Source: Clostridiales bacterium (GTDB lineage: Bacteria > Bacillota > Clostridia > Peptostreptococcales > Anaerovoracaceae). Taken from it: 64,000 bases of DNA. How positions within the stretch are numbered: the stretch's first letter is position 1; each line of letters starts with the position of its first letter. The notes beneath the pieces were generated by a model, which saw only the letters and a program-made list of their open reading frames with translations, was not told the DNA's origin and ran no database searches. The position numbers and the translations under genes are program-made. This document shows, piece after piece, positions 19,206 through 28,131 of the stretch. Where the stretch lies: contig WRMW01000008.1 of assembly GCA_009776955.1 (NCBI GenBank), positions 1 through 64,000 on the forward strand, in the 5' to 3' direction.

Positions 19206-21022
19206 GGGGGCTGACGTTTGCCTACCCTGAGCGGGGGCGGGCGGCGCTTTCCGATGTGTCGCTGTCGGTGGAAGCGGGCGAGTTTGTGGTGATATGCGGC
19301 AAGTCGGGGTGCGGCAAGTCCACGCTACTGCGCCACTTAAAGACAGTGCTTACGCCGTTTGGCAGACGGGAGGGCGAGGTGTTTTTTGACGGCCGCTTGG
19401 TCGAAAGCATTTCAAAGCGCGAGCAGGCCTCACGAATAGGCTTTGTATTGCAGAGCGCCGAGAACCAGATTGTCACCGACAAGGTGTGGCATGAACTGGC
19501 GTTCGGTCTTGAAAGCCTTGGCGAGAAAACGCCTGTCATACGGCGGCGCGTTGCGGAGATGGCGTCGTTTTTCGGTATTCAGGAGTGGTACGAGAAAAGC
19601 GTGTTCGAGCTTTCGGGCGGGCAGAAGCAGATACTTGCGCTTGCGGCGGTGCTGGCCATGCAGCCAGATGTGCTGATACTCGACGAGCCGACGAGCCAGC
19701 TCGACCCGATTGCGGCAGAGGACTTTATAGAAACGCTAAAAAAGATAAATGATGAGATAGGCACGACCATTATCCTGTCCGAGCACAGGCTTGAGGGGGT
19801 GCTGCCGAGGGCCGACAGGGTGGCAGTGATGGCAGAGGGGCGGGTGCTGTGCGAGGGGGGCGCGTCCGAGGTGGCGTGGGAGTTGAAGCGTCTGGGGGAT
19901 CCGATGTTGACTGCTATGCCGACGCCGGTGCGGGTGTATTTGGCGCTGGAAGCAAGCCAGGCCTTGCGACGCGTCCGCAGAGGTTCTACCGAAAGGCTCG
20001 CTCCGCCTTCGTTTGGCTCCGCCTCGCTTTCGGTAACCCCTTGCTCCGCCTCGCGCCTTCGGCGCTCGACGCGAAGTCCCGGCTTTTCTTCGGTCCGGCA
20101 AGTGCCGCAGACTGTGCGGGAGGGGCGGGTTTATCTTGAGGGGAAGTACGCTGGACGTGGCGTGGACGGTGAGCGTGGCGTTGGTGGTGATGAGCCTGCT
20201 CGCAATAATGACGGTGCCACCCGCGAGCCTATTATCGAGATGAAGGAGCTGTGGTTTCGGTATGAGCGCGATGGGCGTGACATTGTGAAAGACCTTGCGC
20301 TCAATGTATATCCGGGCGAGTTTGTGGCAGTGGTAGGCGGCAACGGCGTGGGCAAAAGCACCATGCTCGGCATCGTGGCCGGCGACAACAAATATTACCG
20401 AGGCAAGGCGCGTGTCCTCGGCTTCGACCCGAAAAAGGCTGACGGGCGGTGCCTTACCGACGCGGGCTTGGCTGTGTTGCCCCAAGACCCGCAGACATTG
20501 TTCACGCGCGCCACGGTCTTTGACAACCTTATAGATGTGGCAACGGCCCATGCGAAACGGCGCGGCGAGCCTGCGAGCCCCGAAGAAATAGAAGCGGAAG
20601 TGTGCCGCGTCTGCGAAATGACAGACATAGTGAACCTGATGGGTTTTCACCCCTTTGACGTAAGCGGCGGCGAGCAACAGCGCACCGGGCTTGCGATGGC
20701 GTTGCTTACAAAACCAAAGTTATTATTGCTCGACGAGCCAACCAAGGGGATGGACAGCTTTTTCAAGGAGAAGTTTTCCGCAATACTGAAGCGTCTTTGC
20801 TCGGACGGGATTGCCGTGCTTATGGTCTCGCATGACGTGGAGTTTTGCGCGAAATATACAGACCGCTGTGCGTTGTTTTTCAATGGCGGCATCGTCAGCG
20901 AGGGCACGCCACGCAAGTTTTTCAGCGGAAACAGCTTCTATACGACCGCCGCCAACCGCATGGCGCGGGGGTTGTTCCACGACGCGATCACCGCAGAGGA
21001 AGTCGTGGCTCTGCTTTTATAA
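19193..21022 (+). CDS. fused ECF transporter ATPase (two ABC domains)
   Basis: Two Walker A (GKSGCGKSTLLRHL, GGNGVGKSTMLGIV), two signatures (LSGGQKQILALA, VSGGEQQRTGLA). Confidence 0.93.
   Translation: MFEVRGLTFAYPERGRAALSDVSLSVEAGEFVVICGKSGCGKSTLLRHLKTVLTPFGRREGEVFFDGRLVESISKREQASRIGFVLQSAENQIVTDKVWHELAFGLESLGEKTPVIRRRVAEMASFFGIQEWYEKSVFELSGGQKQILALAAVLAMQPDVLILDEPTSQLDPIAAEDFIETLKKINDEIGTTIILSEHRLEGVLPRADRVAVMAEGRVLCEGGASEVAWELKRLGDPMLTAMPTPVRVYLALEASQALRRVRRGSTERLAPPSFGSASLSVTPCSASRLRRSTRSPGFSSVRQVPQTVREGRVYLEGKYAGRGVDGERGVGGDEPARNNDGATREPIIEMKELWFRYERDGRDIVKDLALNVYPGEFVAVVGGNGVGKSTMLGIVAGDNKYYRGKARVLGFDPKKADGRCLTDAGLAVLPQDPQTLFTRATVFDNLIDVATAHAKRRGEPASPEEIEAEVCRVCEMTDIVNLMGFHPFDVSGGEQQRTGLAMALLTKPKLLLLDEPTKGMDSFFKEKFSAILKRLCSDGIAVLMVSHDVEFCAKYTDRCALFFNGGIVSEGTPRKFFSGNSFYTTAANRMARGLFHDAITAEEVVALLL
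19975..20111. repeat. palindromic, compositionally distinct in-frame insertion in the ATPase linker
   Basis: Inverted repeat TACCGAAAG (19987-19995) / CTTTCGGTA (20027-20035); GCGCCTTCGGCGC hairpin; GCTCCGCCT repeated three times; flanked by CCGCAGA copies. Confidence 0.5.
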
Positions 21023-21092
21023 TGGACAGGGAGTATTCGGTGCATTAATATATGACTTGAGGAAATCGAATATGAACTTGTGAGAAGAAACC

Positions 21093-21680
21093 ATGCGGCT
21101 TTTTATTGCGATAAATTTAAGTGATGGCATGAAGGACGTGCTTGATGAGACTGCGGCGGAGTTGCGTTCGGTTGCGCGGCGCGGGCGTTATACCCATCGC
21201 GAAAACCTGCATCTGACGCTTGTGTTTATCGGCGAGAGCGACCGCGTGGATGACATCCTCGATGTGATGGAGGACGTGGCGGAGGAGTTTTTCACCGAAC
21301 CCATTCGGTTGGCATTGTCGGGGGCGGGGGCGTTTCGAAGGAGCGGAGGCGATTTGCACTGGGTCGGCGTGGAAAGCACGCCGGAGCTGAAAGCCCTTGC
21401 GAAGGCTCTGGCCGACGGCCTCCGCGCCGACGGGTTTGATATCGAGAGGCGCCGCTATGTGCCGCATATCACGATAGCCCGCGAGGTGGTTGTGGGTGCG
21501 GGCGGCGGTGCAGACGGCGGGGGCGGGGCTGGCGGTGCCGCTGTCAAAGTACACCTTGCCACTATGGAAGCGGACCATATATCCATTATGCGCTCAGACC
21601 ACATAGGCGGCCGGCTTGTCTACACCGAAGTCGCCTCCGTGCCCTGCGGTTCACTTGCTTACGCGAAAGACCCTCTTTGA
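21093..21680 (+). CDS. thpR: RNA 2',3'-cyclic phosphodiesterase
   Basis: MRLFIAINLSD; HRENLHLTLVFIGE and RRYVPHITIAR (two HxTx motifs). Confidence 0.9.
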   Translation: MRLFIAINLSDGMKDVLDETAAELRSVARRGRYTHRENLHLTLVFIGESDRVDDILDVMEDVAEEFFTEPIRLALSGAGAFRRSGGDLHWVGVESTPELKALAKALADGLRADGFDIERRRYVPHITIAREVVVGAGGGADGGGGAGGAAVKVHLATMEADHISIMRSDHIGGRLVYTEVASVPCGSLAYAKDPL

Positions 21681-24356
21681 GAACTCGCTCCCTACAATCG
21701 GCACCAGTATAAAGGCTATGCAGGCAAGAAGCTGCGTGATGCTTAGCGGCACCACCGTAAAGACGTCGCCAAAAACCGGGACGTACACGACGGCAACCAA
21801 TATCGCCAGCGAAAGCCCCATTGATATATTCAAGAATTTGTTTCCGAACAAAGCCCGTTTGAATCCCAAGAACGTTTCGGTCTTGGATGTGTACGCCAGC
21901 AAGAGCTCGCTCGCCACCAAGGTGAAAAAGCACATGGATATCGCCACATTGTAGTCGTGGAGATTTAGCCCGTATAGGAACGCCCCCAGCGATCCCGCGC
22001 AAAGGAAAACAGCCCTGAAAGCGACCGAGCCACGCATGGCCTTGTTTATTATCGCCTCCCCGGGGTCTCGTGGGCGACGCTGCATCACCCCAGGCTCTTT
22101 GCCCTCCATGCCAAGGGCAAAGGCGGGGAAGGCGTCCGTAAGCAGGTTCACGAACAAAAGCTGGGTCGCTACAAGCGGCACCGGTAGCCCGAAAACTATT
22201 CCTAGGAGTATCACCAATATCTCGCCGATATTGCACGCAAGCAAATAGCCCGTGACCTTTCGGATGTTTCCGTAAATCGTCCGGCCCTGCTCCACGGCGC
22301 TCACTATGCTTACGAAATTGTCGTCGGTCAATATCATGTCCGCTGCCTCTTTTGAGACGTCCGTGCCTGTGATGCCCATCGCGATGCCGATGTCCGCCTT
22401 TTTGAGAGAGGGTGCGTCGTTTACGCCGTCGCCGGTCATCGCCACGATATTGTTGTTTTCCTTGATGGCCGTCACGATGCGTACCTTGTGCTCGGGCGAC
22501 ACCCTTGCGAAAACATTTGCATGCTTCACATGCTCCCTAAGCTGCTCGTCGCTCATCCCGCTTATGGCGGCACCGTCCAACACCTCGTCGCCAGGTGCCA
22601 TGATGCCCAAGGCCTCCGCTATGGCGGCGGCCGTCGTCTTGTGGTCGCCAGTAATCATCTTGACGTTGATGCCTGCGCCGTGGCATTGCTCGACGGCCGC
22701 CTTCACTTCCTCGCGCGGGGGGTCTATCATGCACATCATGCCCACGTAGACCAAGCCATCTTCCTTGCCGTCTATTGCGGCCTCGTTTTCGTATTCTTTG
22801 TACGCAAACCCCAGGACGCGTAAGGCCTGTTTTGCAAACGCTTCGTTTTGGGCGGTCAGCCGCTGCCGTATATCATCCGTCATGGGCACGACGTCGCCGT
22901 CTATGAATACTGAGGCGGAGCGTCCGATAATGGCGTCGGGTGCGCCCTTGGTGTTCATAATGACCTCGCCGCCCTTGATGCCGTCCTTGAGATTGTAGGT
23001 GGACATCAGCTTTCTGTCCGAGTCGAAAGGTATTTCCTGCACTCTTTCGTAAAGCCCGTTCAGCTCGTCCTTGTCCATGCCGAGCTTCGTGCCGAACACC
23101 AGCATGGCAGCCTCGGTCGGGTCGCCTATGATTTTCGCTTCGTGCCTGTCGTAGATGGAGTCGTTGCACAGTACTGAAATTTTTGCCATTAAAGGGATAT
23201 TTTGGCTAACAGTTGGGGTGTCCGCTTTTGCTTCTCCGTCTGCCCAGACATCGCCACTCGCCACGACCTCGCCCTCTGCGCTATAGCCGACCCCCGTTAC
23301 TTCGTATGTGGTGCTTGCATCAAAGACTTTTACGACGGTCATCTTGTTTTGGGTCATAGTGCCGGTCTTGTCCGAGCATATGACGGTGGTGCTGCCAAGA
23401 GTCTCGACCGCTCGCAGCTTCTTCACTATGGCGTTGGACTTGACCATCTTCTGCACGCCGATAGCCAGTATGACCGTGGCAACGATCGCCACGCCCTCCG
23501 GCACCGCCGCCACCGCAAGCGACACCGACACCATCAGCATTTCGATTATGTCCATGCCACGCAGGAAGCCGATGCAGAATATGAACGCGCAGGTGAGGAT
23601 GCAGACGATGCCCAAGGTCTTTGCCATGGCGTTCAGCTTGTCCTGGAGCGGGGTGTTCGCCTCGTCGGTCTCGCTCAAAATGGTGGCTATCTTGCCCATT
23701 TCGGTGTCCATGCCTGTGGCGTAGACCACGCCCACGCCCCTGCCGTAAGTGACTACCGTCCCCATGGACGCTAGGTTTATCCTGTCGCCCAATGTTGTTC
23801 CGTTATCCAAGACGGCAAGGGCATCTTTCTCGACCGCCAACGACTCCCCGGTCAAGGCCGCCTCGTCCACTTTCAGGTTCATGCTCTCGACTATCCTGAC
23901 GTCCGCCGGTATATAGTCGCCTGCGTCCAGGATGATGATATCGCCGACCACCACATTCTCGGAATCGACCTTTTCGACCACGCCGCCCCTTCGTACCTTA
24001 GCCTTGGGGCTGGACATATCCTTGAGCTCTTTTAGCGCGTTGTCCGCCTTGTTCTCCTGCGTGATGCCGATAATCATATTTATGACGAGTATGGCAAATA
24101 TGATGATTGCGTCCTTTTCGCCATCGCCCACGAGCATGGATATGACCGCCGCAATAATAAGGATGATTACGAGAAAGTCCTTGAACTGCGCGAGTATCCT
24201 CAAAAGCAGGGACTTTTTCTTAGGGCTCCTGAGCCGGTTCGGGCCGTTCTGCTCAAGCCTTTTGGCGGCCTCGTCAGCACCAAGCCCATTGTGCATATCG
24301 GACCCCAATTCCGACAGGGTCTGCTCTATATCCTTGCTGTAAAAATCGTTTTCCAC
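21651..24356 (-). CDS. P-type cation-transporting ATPase (Ca2+/PMR1-like; possible Mn2+ role)
   Basis: DKTGTMTQNKMT, TGES, MITGDH, GDGVNDAPSLKKADIGIAMG. Confidence 0.95.
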   Translation of the reverse strand: MENDFYSKDIEQTLSELGSDMHNGLGADEAAKRLEQNGPNRLRSPKKKSLLLRILAQFKDFLVIILIIAAVISMLVGDGEKDAIIIFAILVINMIIGITQENKADNALKELKDMSSPKAKVRRGGVVEKVDSENVVVGDIIILDAGDYIPADVRIVESMNLKVDEAALTGESLAVEKDALAVLDNGTTLGDRINLASMGTVVTYGRGVGVVYATGMDTEMGKIATILSETDEANTPLQDKLNAMAKTLGIVCILTCAFIFCIGFLRGMDIIEMLMVSVSLAVAAVPEGVAIVATVILAIGVQKMVKSNAIVKKLRAVETLGSTTVICSDKTGTMTQNKMTVVKVFDASTTYEVTGVGYSAEGEVVASGDVWADGEAKADTPTVSQNIPLMAKISVLCNDSIYDRHEAKIIGDPTEAAMLVFGTKLGMDKDELNGLYERVQEIPFDSDRKLMSTYNLKDGIKGGEVIMNTKGAPDAIIGRSASVFIDGDVVPMTDDIRQRLTAQNEAFAKQALRVLGFAYKEYENEAAIDGKEDGLVYVGMMCMIDPPREEVKAAVEQCHGAGINVKMITGDHKTTAAAIAEALGIMAPGDEVLDGAAISGMSDEQLREHVKHANVFARVSPEHKVRIVTAIKENNNIVAMTGDGVNDAPSLKKADIGIAMGITGTDVSKEAADMILTDDNFVSIVSAVEQGRTIYGNIRKVTGYLLACNIGEILVILLGIVFGLPVPLVATQLLFVNLLTDAFPAFALGMEGKEPGVMQRRPRDPGEAIINKAMRGSVAFRAVFLCAGSLGAFLYGLNLHDYNVAISMCFFTLVASELLLAYTSKTETFLGFKRALFGNKFLNISMGLSLAILVAVVYVPVFGDVFTVVPLSITQLLACIAFILVPIVGSEFSKRVFRVSK

Positions 24357-24399
24357 TTACGCCTTTCCCTCCTGCCCGTCCCCGCCGAGCCTGGGAAAT

Positions 24400-24439
24400 A
24401 AAAAAGACCCATGCACGACCCAAAGGGCGTTACATGAAT
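24400..24439 (-). terminator. terminator hairpin in the ATPase leader
   Basis: Minus strand ATTCATGTAACGCCC TTT GGGTCGTGCATGGGTCTTTTTT. Confidence 0.75.
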
Positions 24440-24526
24440 CTCGTTCTTTAAGGCAAACCAGGCGCACCGGCCGTGATGTTGATTTGCCACGCGGAGCCAT
24501 CCCGCGCAAACTACTCCCTCATGAAC
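24431..24526 (-). ncRNA. yybP-ykoY (Mn2+) riboswitch
   Basis: Minus strand CATGAGGGAGTAGTTTGCGC...TCAACATCACGGCCGGTGCGCCTGGTTTGCC...ACGAGATTCATG: conserved GGGAGUAG, UCAAC and GAGA...P1 segments; precedes a P-type ATPase. Confidence 0.8.
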
Positions 24527-24544
24527 TGCTATACTGTCCTCAAT

Positions 24545-24573
24545 AATATAGCAATAACGGTGAGGTTAGTAAA
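24545..24573 (-). promoter_or_regulatory. promoter of riboswitch/ATPase transcript
   Basis: Minus strand TTTACT-N17-TATATT. Confidence 0.5.
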
Positions 24574-24613
24574 GTGTTTTTTGAGGGGCTTCCAGGGCGC
24601 CATTTGTTGGGTT

Positions 24614-25112
24614 TTAGGCAACGCTGCTTCGAGAGGGCATCACCCCTTGTCGTTTAGCACGCTTCCTGAAATATATCCGCAGCTCGATGCCGAGTACAAA
24701 CAATGTGGCGATGCCAAAGCCAAGCATAAGGATTTCATGCACCACCGCAAAATAAGCTATATACACTCTATCACTGCCTATAGAAAGATTCTCGCTTTTG
24801 CAAAGCGTCAAGGTTTTGCTTATGCTGTCAGAGGACGGCAGTTTGTTTCCGCCCCCTGCGTCCCTCCAAAACCGTCAGCATATCTGACTTCACATTTACA
24901 GCCGATTCACCCGCAAAACGGTTTAGCAGCGAAACCTCGCTCCCTTCCCTGTATAGGCTCATCGCACATTCCAGCATATGCAGCTTTTTTGCGGAGGCGG
25001 CGTATATCTTGTCGGGGGCTCTGCCGAAGTTTTTCTGCTCCACAGGCGTGTTCATGATAAAGTCCTGTGCCGTAAAGCTCTGCACATCGGAAACGGATTC
25101 TTGTATTCCCAT
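24614..25112 (-). pseudogene. decayed/truncated apbE-like (FAD:protein FMN transferase) remnant
   Basis: Frame at 25112: FIMNTPVEQKNFGRAPDKIYAASAKKLHMLECAMSLYREGSEVSLLNRFAGESAVNVKSDMLTVLE resembles ApbE N-terminus, then stops; a second short TM-containing frame continues to 24614. Confidence 0.6.
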
Positions 25113-25534
25113 TATTGTGCCTGTCTACCCCCGCTCTCTGGCACACCTTCTTCCAAGGCAAGTTCAATCGCCTTGAGGATCACCTTGCTACTGTTTGTCG
25201 CGCCAGAGACCGTATCGACATCCAATGTCTGATTCAATATGACATCTTCCGTGATGACCTCCGCTGACGCGCCTCTGCCATTGTGGTGCTCGTTGATTGT
25301 TATCCCAGCAATCCTATGGCCTTTCACGACAACATCGACATCGACAGAGATAAGGCCGGCATCGAAAAACCCATTATAGACACCGTCTTGAACCAATGAA
25401 ATGTCCGGGGTCGCGATCACAGTGTCCGCTATGACTTTTTGGTATCTCGCCGTATCATGCAGTACTTTCCCTCCAAACCCGAGGAACACGGCGACGACAA
25501 CGCATACAATTACAATTACAGCTTTCTTTTTCAA
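25112..25534 (-). CDS. FMN-binding domain protein (RnfG/NqrC-type), membrane-anchored
   Basis: N-terminal TM; DGVYNGFFDAGLISVDVDVVVKGHRIAGITINEHHNGRG...VDTVSGATNSSKVILKAIELAL (SGAT motif). Confidence 0.88.
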   Translation of the reverse strand: MKKKAVIVIVCVVVAVFLGFGGKVLHDTARYQKVIADTVIATPDISLVQDGVYNGFFDAGLISVDVDVVVKGHRIAGITINEHHNGRGASAEVITEDVILNQTLDVDTVSGATNSSKVILKAIELALEEGVPESGGRQAQ

Positions 25535-25650
25535 AACAATTCCCTCCTGTCAAAACGTCATACAAAACCATCAAAGCCATAATACTGCAACGTGCTCAAA
25601 TGCGAATTTAAGCAAGATTGAGGGAAGGTTAAAAAGGGGTTAAAAAAGCT

Positions 25651-26889
25651 TTATCGGGGCATCTTTTTCAATATCAGCATTATGACGATCCCGCCGACCG
25701 CGCAGCACGAAGCTATCACAAATGCCGGGAACATAAGGCTGATATCGTCCGCAGCGATGTTTTTGTAATGCCCTGCAATCTGCGAGGACACTATCGCGGC
25801 GACGCCGAAGCCCAGCAGCACAAACCCGTAGTTGGCCGCCATATGCTTTGCGCCGAAGATGTCGGAGGTCAGCGAGGGGAAGGTGCTCAGCCCGCCGCCG
25901 TAGAAGAAGCCGATAAGCGCAATCAGGACATAAATAGCATAATCCTGTGCGACGTTCACGAAAAGCGCGAACACGGCAGAGCCCGCGAGCAATATCAATA
26001 TCGTGTTGATACGGCCGAGCTTGTCCGAGACCATGCCCCAGAACAGGCGTCCGAGCGAATTAGTCATCGAAATCGCGAGGACGCCGATGGTCGCTGTCGA
26101 TTCGAGTCCTTTCGCGACCGCGATGGGCTTCGCGAAACCTATCATCATAAGGCCGCCCATGCAGGCGAGCAAAAAGGCGGCTGTGATCAGGTAGTATTTC
26201 GTGGTCTTGACCATTTCCGAGGACGTGTAATTTTTGGGCTCGTTTACGCTTGCGTTCACGTCGTCGGACGCGGCGGCCTCCATACCATAGCCTTCGGGGG
26301 GATTCTTCATAAAGATGCTTCCGATGGAGCATACGACGAGAAAGACCACGCCCAGAACCATAAAAGTCTTGGGCTCGCCGATGCCTGCCCCTCCAAAAGT
26401 CACTATCAGCGACTCCACAATGGGCGTGAAAATCACTCCGCCAAAACCGAGCGTTGCCACTATTATGCCGGTTACGCGTCCCTTCTTGGTTGGATACCAT
26501 TTCTGGGCGCAGGCGATGGTGGTGGAATACATAAAGCCCATGCCGATGCCGCCCATGATGCCGTAAGTGACCCATAGCAGCCAAGGGACTTCAGCCGTCA
26601 CGAGCGACGCAAGGAAAAACCCGGCGGCAAGAATGAGCCCGCCGATAAACACGACGATGCGCGTGGTGTACTTGACGGCCAGCTTGCCGCCTATGACGCT
26701 CCCGATGGCGAGCAGGGCAAGCAAAAGCGAGAACGTAAGCCCCGCCGCCGCATTGTCGCCGCCAAATATGCTGTCCGCGATACCCGTCTGGAACACGCTC
26801 CAGATATATGCGATCCCGATGGTCAACTGTATTGCGATTGCCGCAAACACGACTTTCAAACCTGATTTTTTGTCCATAGTATTGTTCAT
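25651..26889 (-). CDS. MFS transporter, oxalate/formate antiporter-like (OFA) family
   Basis: Start MNNTMDKKSGLKVVF at 26889; QLTIGIAYIWSVFQTGI...GIMGGIGMGFMYSTTIACAQKWYPTKKGRVTGIIVATLGFGG. Confidence 0.9.
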   Translation of the reverse strand: MNNTMDKKSGLKVVFAAIAIQLTIGIAYIWSVFQTGIADSIFGGDNAAAGLTFSLLLALLAIGSVIGGKLAVKYTTRIVVFIGGLILAAGFFLASLVTAEVPWLLWVTYGIMGGIGMGFMYSTTIACAQKWYPTKKGRVTGIIVATLGFGGVIFTPIVESLIVTFGGAGIGEPKTFMVLGVVFLVVCSIGSIFMKNPPEGYGMEAAASDDVNASVNEPKNYTSSEMVKTTKYYLITAAFLLACMGGLMMIGFAKPIAVAKGLESTATIGVLAISMTNSLGRLFWGMVSDKLGRINTILILLAGSAVFALFVNVAQDYAIYVLIALIGFFYGGGLSTFPSLTSDIFGAKHMAANYGFVLLGFGVAAIVSSQIAGHYKNIAADDISLMFPAFVIASCCAVGGIVIMLILKKMPR

Positions 26890-26955
26890 AGTATTTATCT
26901 CCGCCGAGTATATTAACACACTTGCGGCAACTGGGGCAAATGGTAAAATGGGAGC

Positions 26956-28131
26956 ATGAAAGAGCGCATCGTATTCTTGTATATCGTGACGTTGGCGGGG
27001 GTAGCCATGTCGTTTGCTCTTGGGAATAGTGTGGGTGCGGTGCAGACGGTGGTGGCGGCTCTGGCGGCGGTGGTGCTTGTGAGTGCCGCATTGCTGTTCG
27101 GGCTTTTGGGGCGGCTGTGGGTCGGTCGTGTAGGGCTGGTGCTTGCCATCGCCGTGACGTTGTGGGCTGTGGGATCTGCCGCTTTGCCGATGGCGGCCAT
27201 GGCGGCATTGTGGGCTTTGCTGCCAATGCAGCGGGATGGCGGTATGGGGGAAGGGCTTGTGTCCGTTTGCGTTGTGATCGCCTGTGTGAGCGTTGCGTTG
27301 GCGCTGATATTCTGGCCGGAGCCTATGGTGGTCGTAAGCGTCGCCTTGCTGTTCGGCCTGTCGGCATATGCGCTTAGGCTGATGGGGCGGCTGGAAAGCG
27401 CGGAGCGGTCGGCGGAGGGGAATTTGGGCAGGGCAGAAGAACTGAAGGGGCTGCTTGGGAGCCGTAAGCGGATGGTGAGGACTGCGGAGCATGTTTCGAG
27501 GCTTGAGGAACGAAACAGGCTTGCGGCACGCATTCACGACGAGATAGGCCACGGCATGTCGGGGAGCATATTGCTTCTTGAGGGGGCGGAGCTTGTGATG
27601 GACAAGGAGCCGGAAAAGGCACGCGAGACCGTAAGAAAAGTTACGGAAAACCTGCGCGAGAGCGTCGAGGAAATTCGCAAGGTCCTGCGGGAGGAACGCT
27701 CGGCCTCTGCCAAGGTCAGCCTGGCGCGGATAGAGAACGAGCTGAGCGCTTTTGAGGCCGACCATCCGCAGATAAAGACCCTGCTTGAAACCGAAGGGGA
27801 TATGGGCAGGGTGGACGCCACGGTCTGGACCTGCGTGCATGAAAACTTGGTTGAGGCGTTGACGAACGTGTTAAAACACTCGGCGGCAACCGCATTCAGC
27901 GTCAGCCTGAAGAACAGCGGGGCGCTTTTGCGCGTCGAGTTTGCAGACAATGGCGGGGGGGCGGAGCAAGGCGGCGTAGCGGGCGGTTTTAAGGAGCGGG
28001 ACGAGACCATGGCCGGTATCGGGCTGCAGAGCATGGAGGAAAGGGCGGCGCTATGCTATGGGCGGTGCTTTTTCAGGCATGAGCCGGACGGCTTTCATAT
28101 AGTGATGACTTTTCCAAGGAGAGGACAATGA
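26956..28131 (+). CDS. sensor histidine kinase (NarX/DesK-type)
   Basis: N-terminal TM bundle; RNRLAARIHDEIGHGMSGSILLLEGA H-box; HENLVEALTNVLKHSAA N-box. Confidence 0.9.
   Translation: MKERIVFLYIVTLAGVAMSFALGNSVGAVQTVVAALAAVVLVSAALLFGLLGRLWVGRVGLVLAIAVTLWAVGSAALPMAAMAALWALLPMQRDGGMGEGLVSVCVVIACVSVALALIFWPEPMVVVSVALLFGLSAYALRLMGRLESAERSAEGNLGRAEELKGLLGSRKRMVRTAEHVSRLEERNRLAARIHDEIGHGMSGSILLLEGAELVMDKEPEKARETVRKVTENLRESVEEIRKVLREERSASAKVSLARIENELSAFEADHPQIKTLLETEGDMGRVDATVWTCVHENLVEALTNVLKHSAATAFSVSLKNSGALLRVEFADNGGGAEQGGVAGGFKERDETMAGIGLQSMEERAALCYGRCFFRHEPDGFHIVMTFPRRGQ

Noticed and set aside
26890-27840. N-terminal ~317 aa of the 729-aa minus ORF 25651..27840
   Set aside because: This part is antisense to the histidine kinase; the real MFS gene starts at MNNTMDKK (26889).
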